DNA of 64,000 nt from Paracyclopina nana (Eukaryota; Arthropoda; Copepoda; Cyclopoida; Cyclopettidae), in NCBI GenBank assembly GCA_019096065.1, contig JAGUCH010000004.1, positions 3,348,001 through 3,412,000 on the forward strand. Direction: 5' to 3'. Under the pieces are notes generated by a model that ran no database searches, was not told the origin of the DNA, and saw only the letters and a list, made by a program, of their open reading frames with translations. A program made the position numbers and the translations under genes. Each line of letters begins with the position of its first letter. The first letter of the stretch is position 1. Shown one piece after another: positions 42,629-52,958 of this stretch.

Positions 42629-43475
42629 TATGCCTTCATTTCAATTTATCAATTTTTATCAATTTAGTATGAATTTTATCAATGACAATTGCGTTTGCTG
42701 CTTATATGGAAGGGGCATGAAAAATTGGGTCCACATGGATGATTCGTGGGAAGGACATACATTTTCTATGGTATCCTAGTAATCCATTTCATAAATCATG
42801 GTTAGCAGGCGAAATTAAATGAATCGGCTCAACGCCACTTGGTAATTGAAAATACTATGAATAAAAATTCGTTTGATCGCTGTAACTTTACTTTACAAAA
42901 GGTGCAATTGGGATGCCAAAACGAATTTATCTTGATCCTCGGTCATATTTATGTACTTGCATAATTTAGTCAAGTTGGTATACTTGGGTACAAAATCATC
43001 AACTTTTTAATTTATGCTTAAAAACCATACAGAATTTGATCTTCTTACAATTATTGCATATCTTTGAATGTTTTTGCTTGAATGTATCTAAAATTGCCCA
43101 AAAACAAATCATCTATAGGTAGCTTGGATAGCTTATCAATCTATGACCCTTAAAAAGATTAACGATGGAAAAACCTGTGTATTATGTTTGCTATTTTGTT
43201 AAGATATTGAAGAGAAATACTGAAAAACCAAATATTTTGGTGATGAACCTGGATAGCGTTTAGGTGCCAAAGAACAAAATCTAATTTTTTAAAAAAATTT
43301 TTTTAATCACGGAGCTGATTTTTACGAAACGGATTTTTACGGAACGGATTTTTGCGGATACGGATTTGAACAGTACATTCAATCCTGCAAAATTGGAAGC
43401 GAAAAACTAGATATTCATTCCTGTGGACAATTCAATGCTTGCGGCTTTAGAGCTCTCCAAATTTATAGCCATCTT
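42629..43475 (+). pseudogene. Decayed partial copy of the IAP gene's second exon
   Basis: From 42629 the sequence repeats the IAP intron end and BIR exon (ATGCCTTCATTTCAATTT, then CAATGACAATTGCGTTTGCTGC, GTGG/GGAAGGACATAC, TATGGTATCCTAGT) with many substitutions and gaps. At 43406-43471 a second patch repeats the RING-coding part (GATATTCATTCC, CAATTCAATGCTTGCGGCTTT). About 600 bp of unrelated AT-rich DNA lies between the patches. No open frame remains. It is best read as a tandem duplicate of the IAP that lost function. Confidence 0.8.
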
Positions 43476-43612
43476 GACGCCCTTTCACTCGCTCCTTTCA
43501 ATTAATTGAATTAAGTGCTCTTGTGAACGTGCAAGGCAACCTTTATGAACATCTTGAGCAATCATCCTGATAAGAGTCTTTTTCTTAGTAGCAAGCCAAC
43601 TTGGCCGCCATC

Positions 43613-44491
43613 ATGAAGGTCATCTTAATTTTGGCTTTAATTGTTTTTTTGGCTCACAGTGTAAGGCCAGAGTGTCCTGCAGTCAATGACCTTCCTGTCT
43701 ACTTTGGTGGCAGCAATAATTTCTTTTGTGCCCGATTTTACTACGGTTTCGGCAACGACTTGGCCCTCCATGCTTGCAATGGTTGCTCCATCCAGGAATA
43801 TGCTGACCTTTCTCATGGCACAGATTTGTCGGCCGGAGAAGGTCGCCAATATCCAGTTGGCTCATTAATTGTGAGGCCGGGCTGCACTTTTTACCAATTC
43901 CACGAAAATGTTTATGCCGGAGCTTGGAACGTGTACGAGGGTCCTGGAATCTGGCCCAAGATTGAAAATGGCCCTGACTCGACTGACAGTGGATGCGCCA
44001 AAGGAAGACCTTCCATCATGTGTCGCTGCCAAATGAGGCATTTCTCATGCGTGCCCGAGGATGGATATGATGTGGTCATGGTGTGTGATGCTACCAATGC
44101 TCTGGCTGATTCGGAATGTAACTATAGGAAAACCATTGGAACGTCGCACACTGAAACCGTCTCAAACTCCATGTCGATTGACGTCACTATTGAGCAAGAG
44201 ATGACAGCCAAGTTCTTTGATCTTTTCAGCGAAACGCTGGGCGTTTCAGTGTCGACCGGGTACAATTGGAACCAGGTCTCATCGGAGACGATGAGCGAAG
44301 AGAAAACCATCGAAATCAAGGCCAGCGCACCCAAAGGGTACATTTTGCGCATTGAGCAAGCGATTGGGCATTGCGACGGAAGTAAGGCTAAAACGGAGCT
44401 GTTCAAAGTGACCCATACCAACCGAGAGGGAGAAGTTGTTAAAGTTGAATACCAAAAAATGTTTCTGAACGGAACTGTTGTCACATTGTAA
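43613..44491 (+). CDS. Secreted protein, possible crystallin-like plus aerolysin-like domains
   Basis: 292 residues from the ATG at 43613 (perfect GCCGCCATGAAG context; an upstream in-frame start is weaker). The first ~17 residues are a signal peptide (MKVILILALIVFLAHSV). The N-terminal half is rich in Cys. Around residues 85-115 it contains VRPGCTFYQFHENVYAGAWNV, which has the spacing of a beta-gamma-crystallin Greek key. From ~165 the sequence becomes Ser/Thr-rich with alternating polarity (HTETVSNSMSIDVTIEQEM, then SVSTGYNWNQVSSETMSEE), as in the insertion hairpin and flanking strands of aerolysin/ETX-type pore-forming proteins. It ends in a strand-rich tail. Both domain assignments are by eye and uncertain. 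The gene is single-exon and looks intact. It could be an immune or digestive secreted protein. Confidence 0.5.
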   Translation: MKVILILALIVFLAHSVRPECPAVNDLPVYFGGSNNFFCARFYYGFGNDLALHACNGCSIQEYADLSHGTDLSAGEGRQYPVGSLIVRPGCTFYQFHENVYAGAWNVYEGPGIWPKIENGPDSTDSGCAKGRPSIMCRCQMRHFSCVPEDGYDVVMVCDATNALADSECNYRKTIGTSHTETVSNSMSIDVTIEQEMTAKFFDLFSETLGVSVSTGYNWNQVSSETMSEEKTIEIKASAPKGYILRIEQAIGHCDGSKAKTELFKVTHTNREGEVVKVEYQKMFLNGTVVTL

Positions 44492-44763
44492 AAATATAGA
44501 TAATAAATATGCAATAGGTGCTTGAGTATGCTTCCTGCTTCAAATAATGCTTATTAAAAAAGAATCAAAAAGTACTTCAGATTGCATCAACAATTCGAGC
44601 ATTGGCACTGAAAGATTGATGGAAAGCAATCTTTCCGAATAAATGCATTGATGCAGTTTGCATGATCAAAGCAAAAAAAAGAAACAATCATCAATATCAA
44701 TGCACTTGATTAATTTTTGCAAGAGAAGATAAGTCAGTGAATGAAAATCATTTTGGCAACACC

Positions 44764-47154
44764 ATGAGGCAAGATAAGGTTAACTTTGCCATGTTTTGTG
44801 AAATGACCAGCCTTCATGGTTGGAAATTCTTTGCAGTCCCTAATAATGGCTCAGCTTCAGCCACAATGTTCTGGGCAATCACCATTTTAGGAGCTCTAGG
44901 CAGTGGAGGTTACATAATTTCCAACTTTACGAGTGGTAAATTTTCATGCTTTTTAATATCTTCCCAAAAAATATACAACTTTCTTTTAAAACTGATAGAA
45001 TTTTTGTCCTCAACTGTATCTTACAATTTGGAGTCCCCAACTGTGCCATTGGATGATATTTTCTTTCCGTCAGTGGTGGTATGCAATATGAACCTACTGA
45101 GGAGGTCCTTTATTCAATCTTTGATCATGGATGACGCCTTAAAGAACATAACAACTTTTGACAAGCTTCTCAATTTGGTTAATTACTATTTTGTACAAGG
45201 AACCAAAATGGAACTCGATCCAGAAGATGAGTTGATGATTAAAATGGTATTAGAGTCAAAAGTTTACAATGAACTGTATGATGAATTTGTACAAGAGATA
45301 TTATTTGAAGGCTCTTCCCCTGACCAATCTAATGTGTACATTGCAAGAGATCATTCTTTGAAAGATTTGAAGGAGGAAGAACGTTACGATCCAAAATATA
45401 AGTCAGCATTCTTCATGGAAATTGCAACTCAGTTTAGGGCAAAGGAAATATTAGTAAACCTCCAATTTAATGGAGCTGGAATTAATCACGATGGTGGAGG
45501 CTTTGCAACTGATATTAGTGACACTTGTCATTGGCTGACTCCGTTTGTCAAACCACCAGAGGATTTCATCGATTTAAGGTAATTTGTGCTTGATTATTCA
45601 AAAAAAACCATTTTTTACTAGCCTGCCCTTACGATAGAACAATGAAGACATTTGCAAGAAACGGCCTCAACAATGGTTTCCAATTATTGCTAGATGCTGA
45701 GTCTTACGATTATACATTTTCTCAGTCTGGTGGGGAGGGATTTACCATAAGCATCCTCCATCAGATGGATATACCAATTATGAAAAATACAGGAGTCAAC
45801 ATTGAAACAGGACAAATCAGCCAAATGGTCGTTGTGCCTCAACTTATGAACACAACAATAGCTGCAAAAAGAAGATTCACGCCTGTTCAACGCCAATGCT
45901 ATTTTGAAGATGAAATCCATTTAAGACATTTCCCAGCAGACTACAGCTTTCGACACGACATAACAAATTGCCTCTTTGAAGCAGCGTTGCAAGAAATAGA
46001 GCGGCAGTGCGGATGTGCTCCCCAATATTTCATATCAATAGCCTTAGTGGAACTTAGTTGCGGTATTTTAGCACAGAGTGGCGCTTCAGTCGCTCATCGG
46101 GGCAGTCCGAAAAAAGTCTTAAAAAACTCGGTTTACAATTAGCTAAAAATGCCAAACTCCCTTTGATGCGTCGAGATGTCATTAAGTTTGTCTTATAAGT
46201 CCACTAAAACCCACTGAAACCCTTGAATTGCGAAAATAATCTGCCCCGATGGAGCTCCCAGCGCCATCTCGCGTAGGAATAATCCCTACTCAAAGCTGTT
46301 GTTCCACTAAGCCTATTGTCCCTGATGTTCCAACTTGCAGCGGCGAAGCAATTGATTGTATGATTAAAATCAAAGAAGTCATGGGAGACTATCTCTACAT
46401 CCATGATGACTTAGATGGGAAAGCAAAGGTGATCTATATATTGATATCCAAACGCTTCTATCAGGTTTCTTGCATGTATGAATCTAGATTTGCCTGTCGA
46501 ATTGCATCAACCAGGAGAACAGCATATCTGTTACACAGGCAGCCTTTCCTAACTTAAATTCGTTCCGAAGCAGTGACAGTTTTTGCTACATTCTGAAAAA
46601 GCTTCTAAGGTCTTGCTTAGGGGACAGGAGGGAAGGGTTGGATGCAGCTTACCCTAACCTGTGCCCAACTATTTTAAGTTATTATCCAACAATCTCTGCA
46701 GGTGAAAGCATCAATTGTTCTCATGGTTTTAGTGATCAAGGCTCACAGGTTGAAATGTCTGTGATGAGTATTTCAGTTGAACTAATATGCTTGCTCCAAA
46801 TTCCTCAAGGTTTCTAAAGACGATTTGGAATCACAAATAGTTGAGTATTCCAGAAGAAACATTGCTAAAGTTATCATCTTCCTGAAGGACCCCTATGTGA
46901 AGAGATTTATCAGAGAAGAGAAAATAACTGAAATCAGTTTTGTGGGAACTGTTGGAGGCCTCCTTGGCTTATTTGTTGGGTTTAGTTTTATATCTGGAGT
47001 GGAAATTTTTTTCATGGCCCTCCTAAGACTTTTGAGCATGAAACGCTATACGCAAAATACCGTTGAGGAAAAGAAAGATTCCTCCTTACCAATGTTCCAT
47101 CGAAGAGAAAACGGCGATTTTGAAAGGAATACTGACCGACTCTCAAGATGGTAG
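44764..47154 (+). CDS. DEG/ENaC (pickpocket-like) sodium channel subunit
   Basis: Clear exons: 44764-44935, 44999-45578, 45638 to about 46046, a short exon near 46310-46427, and the last exon about 46810-47154; the junctions after 46.0 kb are not resolved. The start reads FCEMTSLHGWKFF, the conserved gating region before TM1 (MFWAITILGALGSGGYII). The extracellular part has FPSVVVCNMN, RQCYFEDE, and CGCAPQYF. The end has EISFVGTVGGLLGLFVGFSFISGVEI, covering TM2 with the pore-lining G-x-S filter (GFS). These channels are trimeric, amiloride-sensitive and serve mechanosensation, chemosensation and salt sensing. The 63-nt first intron has no stop in frame. A 203-bp MITE sits between two exons. 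The start is the ATG at 44764; the frame opens earlier without an ATG. Confidence 0.88.
46071..46273. mobile_element. MITE in an intron of the DEG/ENaC gene
   Basis: 203 bp bounded by TA on both sides (46069-46070 and 46274-46275). The left end GCACAGAGTGGCGCT is the imperfect inverse of the right end AGCGCCATCTCGCG, and a second inverted pair further in (CATCGGGGCAG / CTGCCCCGATG) extends the stem. There is no coding capacity. The TA duplication suggests mobilisation by a Tc1/mariner-type transposase. Confidence 0.7.
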
Positions 47155-48060
47155 ACATTATCCATTGTTTCTTTTTGAAAGGCTACATTAAAGTGAACGG
47201 ACGTTTGCTAATCATGCTTCGATCAAGGCTTCAATATCAAAAAATTGTTTTCAAGGGCCAAAGGAGAATGCGAAACCAACAAGGCTGATTTACTGATGGG
47301 AGCCATATTTTTACTTTCTACAAAAATACTATGTCACAAATGCATAATTGTTCGTTTATATAATTACAATTGCAAATTTGCTTTATGAGGGGATTGTTGG
47401 TTTAAGGTTGAATTGCAAAATGTGTGATAACCCACAAAAAATCACAATTTCGGATTTCCCACAACTACGCGAACCTTATCTCACCATATGAGAGCGCAAG
47501 GCAAATTGGTTAAAGTGGTTTTTTATATTAGCTTTCATAGAGTCTAGGAGCCCTAAACCAGTTTATAAAAGGGTTGGCCCTAAAACTAAAGGGCAACTCA
47601 AATACTTGCCTCTCCGACGCGTTGACCCCTGATCCATGATCGAAAATTTCGAAATTCGTGATTCGTCCAAAAACGCTTAGACGGCTTTGTAAGTTAGATG
47701 AGAGCTAAGCCTGTTGAGGTGAGTCGAGCTAATAAATGTCGGGTTTGTGAGCTCGAAAACTTGTTGAGATTATGCACCATTCAGCCTAAAAAAGTGGAAC
47801 TTTCAAGGTATTTTAAAAAATTAAAATAAAAGTAATTTTTGAATTTTATCAAGAAATTTGCGAGTCTTTGAACTTTCCAAGAACCACTGGAATGCAATTT
47901 CTCACTCGAGCTTAGACTCGATCCATATTTAAGCTGAGGACTAGCCCGACTGGCGACTCCACTAGGCACTAACTGAGCTTAGCTTGTTCGCGATCAACTT
48001 CTACTGCTGAATGACCTGTTTTGACAAGTCAGAAGCGATTGAAATTGCTATCAATTTGGG
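47155..48060. other. Intergenic stretch
   Basis: AT-rich DNA after the DEG/ENaC gene, with several TTGAGGTGAG / GAGCTTAG-like short motifs near 47.7-48.0 kb but no gene or clear repeat. The right end should hold the promoter of the next plus-strand gene. Confidence 0.5.
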
Positions 48061-48984
48061 ATGATGACAACCGTTCAACTTGAGCAGTATCTCAAAGAGA
48101 GGGCAAAATTTGCTGATTTTAGCGACGTCAGCAGCTCGGAGGATGACGAAGAAGTACAAGCCAAAAAGCAGCCCTCTTCCCTTGGTTCCAGACCCAACGA
48201 AACCTCCAAACGAGGGCACCCCCTGGACTCTGTTCCATCTGCTGTTGACAAATCTCTGCTTGAACTCTCAAAAATGAAAGAAGACTTTCAGAAAGCCTGG
48301 GAAAGCTTCCAAGAGGAGAGCAAATTCAAAGCTGTCAATATTTACCGAATAGCCCTCGAGTTCCTCGAGGATCCGGACAGGAGTAACATGATGAAGCGGG
48401 TGGAGAAAGCCTACAACTTCTACTCTGGTTGTAAGGCCATGATGAAGGTGTCTGATGACGAGGAGGCTCTGCACATTCAGGAAAGCTTCAAAGGGGCTTG
48501 TTACTTGTTGGACACTGCTCTTGTGGCTTACTTTGACAAATGCAAAAGGCCTTTTGTCCTAGGGATGATCGCAGATGTGCAGCGAGAATTGGCCACCCTT
48601 GGGGCTCACCTCGATGATGGAGAGGCTGTGGAGAATGCTGATTGCCCGAATGTCGACTCGTTCGTCACTTCATTGGATAGGACTTACAACGCGATGCTTG
48701 AGGTGGAGCAAAGCTTCAATGACTTTGGCGAACGCTTCAAGTCTTTCTACCTCTTTTTCTCCGGAATTGCAAAGGAAATCAGTCTTCCAGCCTTGCAACC
48801 CTTGATCGATGAGACAAAGAGCAAAATTGACCACTTTGATTACTGCTTGGGGTCAAGTCGAGATTTATTGCGAGATTTGGGCGACAAGCAGCAATGTCAC
48901 ATGCTGAAGATGGTCATGAGGAAATTCAAGGACTACATGGCCGCTTATGACGCCAATAGTGAATTACTCATGTCACTTAAGTAG
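48061..48984 (+). CDS. Unrecognised acidic, helical protein
   Basis: 307 residues in one exon. An acidic, Ser-rich cluster near the start (SDVSSSEDDEE) looks like a casein kinase 2 target. The rest is almost entirely predicted helix, with heptad-like stretches (LLELSKMKEDFQKAWESF) and a repeated aromatic/Leu pattern (YNFYSGCKAMM, FYLFFSGIAKEI). There is no signal peptide, membrane segment or metal site. I do not recognise the family; a coiled-coil scaffold subunit of some complex is possible. mRpS21 follows 201 nt later on the same strand. Long open frame with normal codon use, so a real gene is very likely. Confidence 0.8.
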   Translation: MMTTVQLEQYLKERAKFADFSDVSSSEDDEEVQAKKQPSSLGSRPNETSKRGHPLDSVPSAVDKSLLELSKMKEDFQKAWESFQEESKFKAVNIYRIALEFLEDPDRSNMMKRVEKAYNFYSGCKAMMKVSDDEEALHIQESFKGACYLLDTALVAYFDKCKRPFVLGMIADVQRELATLGAHLDDGEAVENADCPNVDSFVTSLDRTYNAMLEVEQSFNDFGERFKSFYLFFSGIAKEISLPALQPLIDETKSKIDHFDYCLGSSRDLLRDLGDKQQCHMLKMVMRKFKDYMAAYDANSELLMSLK

Positions 48985-49185
48985 CACCGATCCTACTAGC
49001 AATTTAAGCGCGGATTCCTCCTGGAGATTGGTGATGATTGAATGAAGGACACATTGACCATTTGAATTTCGCGCCTTTTCCACTCTATCGTAAAGTAAAT
49101 ATTTACATTTGTAAATTCTACATTTCTGCTTCAATTTTGAAATTCGCCCGTTGTTGCGGAGTTTTCGGGAGCTTCCGTGCTCAAA

Positions 49186-49602
49186 ATGCGAGTTTCGGTA
49201 AGCATTATGTCCTTTTAAACCACATTTCACCATTGCAGAAGTCTTGAGCTTGCACTATAAAACAATCTAAGCCAATCCTGTCAAAAAACGAAAAACTCCC
49301 CATTTTTCATTTTCCAGCCCGCCCTGCTCAATAGATTCCTGCCGAATCACCCAAGGTTTATCTCTCGAACTGTGATGGTGGAGAACAATGATGTGGAAAA
49401 GGCCATGGGCGTGTTGAACGGAATCATGTCCAACGAGGGGCTCATGCAACGCTGGATGCTGACCAGGCGCTACGAGAAGCCGTTTTTGGCCCGGCAACGG
49501 ATCAACTACGAGCGGTGTCGAGCCATTTACAATGAGGACATGCAGAACAGGATCAACTTTCTGATGAGGAAGAACCGCAAGGAGGCTTATCCCGCAGTGT
49601 AG
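49186..49602 (+). CDS. mRpS21: Mitochondrial ribosomal protein bS21m
   Basis: Two exons: 49186-49197 (only MRVS) and 49318-49602, with a 120-nt GT-AG intron, giving 98 residues. The core is diagnostic: RFISRTVMVENNDVEKA, then YEKPFLARQRINYERCRAIYN and INFLMRKNR, matching human MRPS21 nearly position by position. The protein binds the small mitoribosomal subunit rRNA. The tiny first exon was chosen because it supplies an ATG in frame with a good donor (TCG|GTAAGC); the second exon has no suitable ATG before the conserved RTVMV. The 3' end converges with TAF4, 179 nt apart. Confidence 0.92.
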
Positions 49603-49781
49603 CAACGCGAGTAGGACACTTAATTTATTCCGTGTATTCTCAAAACAATTTCCAGACGTGTAATAGCAGTAGTGTAGAATTGTCTGTATCCGACTTTGCA
49701 TAATAGTATTCTTCTCGCTGGTTATTATGGTGGTGCGAACAGTTGTCGTAGCAGAAGTAAGACGGCGCAATCACAAATTCG

Positions 49782-51794
49782 CTAACTACAGTACGCCTTC
49801 CAGAGGAGCGGCGATCGCTTGAGCTCCTTCTCCTGCTCCATGAGAAACATGAGGTCCCGCACGTGCACCCTTTTCATTCTGGGCCTCGAGGCGAGCGAGG
49901 TGGCCACCGAGGACGAAAAGCCCCCGCTCGCCTCGTCCAACCTCAACTTCTTGCGCGGCCCACCGATGGCCATCAAGGCCGTGTTGTTGGCCTTTTCGTG
50001 CTGCTGCTGCTCCTCTTCTAATCGTTGAAGCTCCTTGGCTTTGGCTTTCAGCTTCTCCTTCTCGGGGTCCTCGGTTTTGGTGCGCGACTTGGCCGCCCGC
50101 AGAAGCACCTCCCGCTCAGCCTCCTCGTGCCGGCGTCGCTCGATCTTGTCCAGTTCACTGAGGAAACGGAGCTGGCCTTTGACGTCTTGGGTGACTTCGT
50201 AGTCGCCCTCCTGTCTGACTATGTCCAGCCGATGCTCGGAAATCACAGACAACTTCTCGAGGAGCGTCTTCAGACGGTCCTGCGTCGCGTGGGAGACGAG
50301 GGCAATGACCTCCGAGGGAGGCTCGTCGAGGCCGCGGTCACGGCACAGCTTCGACACTCGCTTGGCCAGCAGACCCGTCTGGAGGAAGGTTTCGTCTTTG
50401 CACGAGCGGATCTGAGTGCCTGCCACGATCCCGCCCTGCATTCGCTGGCTCTCCTCCGCAATGTTCACCCCTCCCATGGCAGCGACGTCATTGATGTCCT
50501 CGTCCCCTGTCACAGAGTACGAGTTGCCTCCGCCGGTCTTCTTCTCCCTCAGGATTTGCGGTTGTTGCTGCTGCTGCTGCTGCTGCAATTGCAACGCAGA
50601 CAGCGTCGAGGTCGTCGTGTTGAGAGCACCAACTCGAGGCACAAAGTTTTTGACGCCAGCGGGCAGGCTCTGGACGCCAACGCCACCGATAATTTTGGGA
50701 GACATTGTCCGAATGTTGGTCGGTGTCATCGTACGGACCATGGTCATCTGAGGCTGTGGCGGACGCAGGCCAATGTTCGTTGTTACAGGCGGCCTCACCA
50801 CCGTCACATTTTTGTTAACCATGGAAGGGAACGAGGCTCTCGGAGGGGCACGGACTCCGTCAATGGACAGCTCACCATTGACGAGGGACTGCTGGAGGTA
50901 CGGCAGGCTCCTCTTGAGAAAGGGCACGAGGCACGGCTGGGGAGACGAGTTGAGCTCGCGCTGGAGCTTGGTCGTGAACGTCTCAGGGTCCACCTTGCCG
51001 TCGATCAGACCCTGGATGAGGTTGCGGACGTTGGTAGCCACGTTGGCGGGCTGTTCACCCGCCAGTCGCAGGAGCGTGGCCAGGAAATTTTTGCACTTGT
51101 GCTTGGCTGTATCGGGCGTCATCTGGGTGCCCATGCCTCCACTAGAGCCCCCGCCCGAACTGGCCGTTGTCGAGGCTGCGGCGGCGGCGGCTGCAGCTGC
51201 GGCCGCGGAAGTAGTCGTGCTGCTACTCGTTGTTGACGACGAGTTCATCGATGAGGCCGCTGCTGTGGAGGCTACAGGAGCGGCCACCTGAACTCGAGCA
51301 GTCTGCACTGGACTGGGAGCGGTGACAGTACGCACCACGTGGGCGCTGTTGGCGAGAGTCACGTTCGCCGAGGTCGTGCTGGGGCCCACCCTGAGAATTT
51401 GGTACTGTCCATTTTCCGTCTTAACCAGCAAGTGTCCCGCTTGGCCCGTGGGGATGCCTTGGCCGGGCTGCATGCTTTGCAGCGTGTGGAGCGGCACTGT
51501 GATCTGCGAGCCTGGCTGGTTGATCACGACATTCCTGTTGGCCGTGATGGTGGCTGCCGCTCGCACGCCCCCCACGCCCGGCCCCTGGACTCGAACCCCG
51601 GCGGAGTTGACGAGTATGGGCTGGCGAGGCTGCTGCTGCTGCTGCTGGAGTTGCTGCTGGCCCGGCAGCGATACGAGGCCGCTCTGCTGTCCGGGCCTCA
51701 ATATGATGGCCTGTTGGGAGGGCATCCTTTGGCCGGCTCCGGTCATGGCCGAGGTCGGTGGCGGCGTCGTTAACACTGAACTGGCCGAGGACAT
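49782..51794 (-). CDS. Taf4: TAF4, TFIID subunit 4
   Basis: 670 residues in one exon. The N-terminal third is low-complexity (Gln, Ser, Ala and Thr runs), as in the TAF4 activation-target region. The TAFH/NHR1 domain is at ~230-315 (CKNFLATLLRLAGEQP, VRNLIQGLIDGKVDPETF, CLVPFLKRSLPYLQQSL). The C-terminal TAF4 region from ~470 begins ETFLQTGLLAKRVSKLCRDRGLDEP, the histone-fold-like helix pair that dimerises with TAF12, followed by a charged coiled coil and the conserved end VHVRDLMFLMEQEKEL. TAF4 nucleates the TFIID core and contacts activators such as Sp1 and CREB. Animal TAF4 is usually longer (about 900-1100), so the N-terminal part is short here. CAG/GCN-rich runs create long antisense frames, which I treat as noise. 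Confidence 0.95.
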   Translation of the reverse strand: MSSASSVLTTPPPTSAMTGAGQRMPSQQAIILRPGQQSGLVSLPGQQQLQQQQQQPRQPILVNSAGVRVQGPGVGGVRAAATITANRNVVINQPGSQITVPLHTLQSMQPGQGIPTGQAGHLLVKTENGQYQILRVGPSTTSANVTLANSAHVVRTVTAPSPVQTARVQVAAPVASTAAASSMNSSSTTSSSTTTSAAAAAAAAAAASTTASSGGGSSGGMGTQMTPDTAKHKCKNFLATLLRLAGEQPANVATNVRNLIQGLIDGKVDPETFTTKLQRELNSSPQPCLVPFLKRSLPYLQQSLVNGELSIDGVRAPPRASFPSMVNKNVTVVRPPVTTNIGLRPPQPQMTMVRTMTPTNIRTMSPKIIGGVGVQSLPAGVKNFVPRVGALNTTTSTLSALQLQQQQQQQQPQILREKKTGGGNSYSVTGDEDINDVAAMGGVNIAEESQRMQGGIVAGTQIRSCKDETFLQTGLLAKRVSKLCRDRGLDEPPSEVIALVSHATQDRLKTLLEKLSVISEHRLDIVRQEGDYEVTQDVKGQLRFLSELDKIERRRHEEAEREVLLRAAKSRTKTEDPEKEKLKAKAKELQRLEEEQQQHEKANNTALMAIGGPRKKLRLDEASGGFSSSVATSLASRPRMKRVHVRDLMFLMEQEKELKRSPLLWKAYCS

Positions 51795-52958
51795 GCAACA
51801 ACTTCCAGACTTTGACCCGGCTCAATAAACACTGCGATCACGCGTTCGACTCGACCCAGGGGCTCAAGAGCGAAGGCACTACGCTGAGAGGCTCTTGCTG
51901 GCCTCGGCCGCACCTCGGATACACCTTTTCCCGCTTTTTTACCAAGGTATCGTGGATTGGCGATCCGCCATCTTGTCCCTCACACCATTCAACTCGCCCG
52001 TCCTACACAACTGAGCAAGCTGCAAGCCCAACGAAAAAGCGAGAAGCGCGCCCGTATCGGGGGCGCGCTCGCTACCGGGCAAGCGTGCCATATTCACCAT
52101 TGAAATAGATCAAAATTCTAACTGGTCAATTTCTCTCTTGAGTTCGGAATTTAAGAACGGGTACTTGCTCCTTACTTTTGAAATTCACTGTAATGAACCA
52201 TCTATTGAAACTTTCTGTATATTATGTTTTCACTAATTTCATTTACCGGATAATTTCATTAACGAAAAAAGTTATTCCGAGTACGTAGATAATAATTCTT
52301 TTCGATCAACATTTCCCTTCTCTAATCTGTAGAATAATGTTATAAAAATGCACAGTTACAGTTTAGGATTCGGCACTTTTGTAAGCCGAACATTAATGTC
52401 TACCTTGAAGCCGAGCGCACGCGCCAGTATCTACAAACGTGACGTTGTTGTTTTCCATCGACGCGAGCGCCCTCTGCAGGTATGATCGAGCAACGACTCG
52501 TATCTTGATGTTCTGATTGACAAGGAAACTCGTCCAGGAACAAGTCTCCTTGATACACCTTTTTCTTGTGTGCACCTACGCAAGTGTCCTTAGCAATAAA
52601 ATTGGATGAATGGCACGCGCTCAATCGACCACCGAATCAACCTTTGTATTTTCGCGGAAAAAAATTAGTGATGAGGTGACAAAAAAGCGGCTCCTTTGTT
52701 TATCTTTTCTCAGCTGCAACAGCAGCTAAAGTCCGTCAACGGTTTTTAAGTGAACTCATTTTGGGTTGTTAATGACGTGTCAATTTTTTCTCACCTTCTT
52801 TAGCCTCATTGCGCCGCCCAAATTCCTGTTCCCGTGAGGTGCTCCCCGTATTGTCTTGAATCCGATCCCTTGTTTTTGCTGCCGCTGCTGCTGCTTTAAT
52901 TAAGGCAGTCGCTCCACTCGCCACTAGCTTGTGTGTTCTCCCTCAAAGGCATGCAGAC
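51795..52958. promoter_or_regulatory. Divergent region between TAF4 and C2orf76
   Basis: The TAF4 side is GC-rich to about 52.1 kb and should hold its promoter. The middle (52.1-52.7 kb) is AT-rich with no gene. The right end carries a GCTGCCGCTGCTGCTGC run near 52.88 kb and the start of C2orf76. No TATA box found. Confidence 0.45.

Noticed and set aside
49267-49770. 167-codon minus-strand frame over mRpS21
   Set aside because: Antisense to a gene with diagnostic bS21m sequence; no domain.
50025-51236. 403-codon plus-strand frame opposite TAF4
   Set aside because: It is antisense to a clear TAF4 gene, and its composition follows the CAG/GCN-rich runs of that gene; no domain of its own.
52393-52624. 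Minus-strand frames between TAF4 and C2orf76
   Set aside because: Short, overlapping in two frames, Cys/Arg-rich by composition, without signal or domain.
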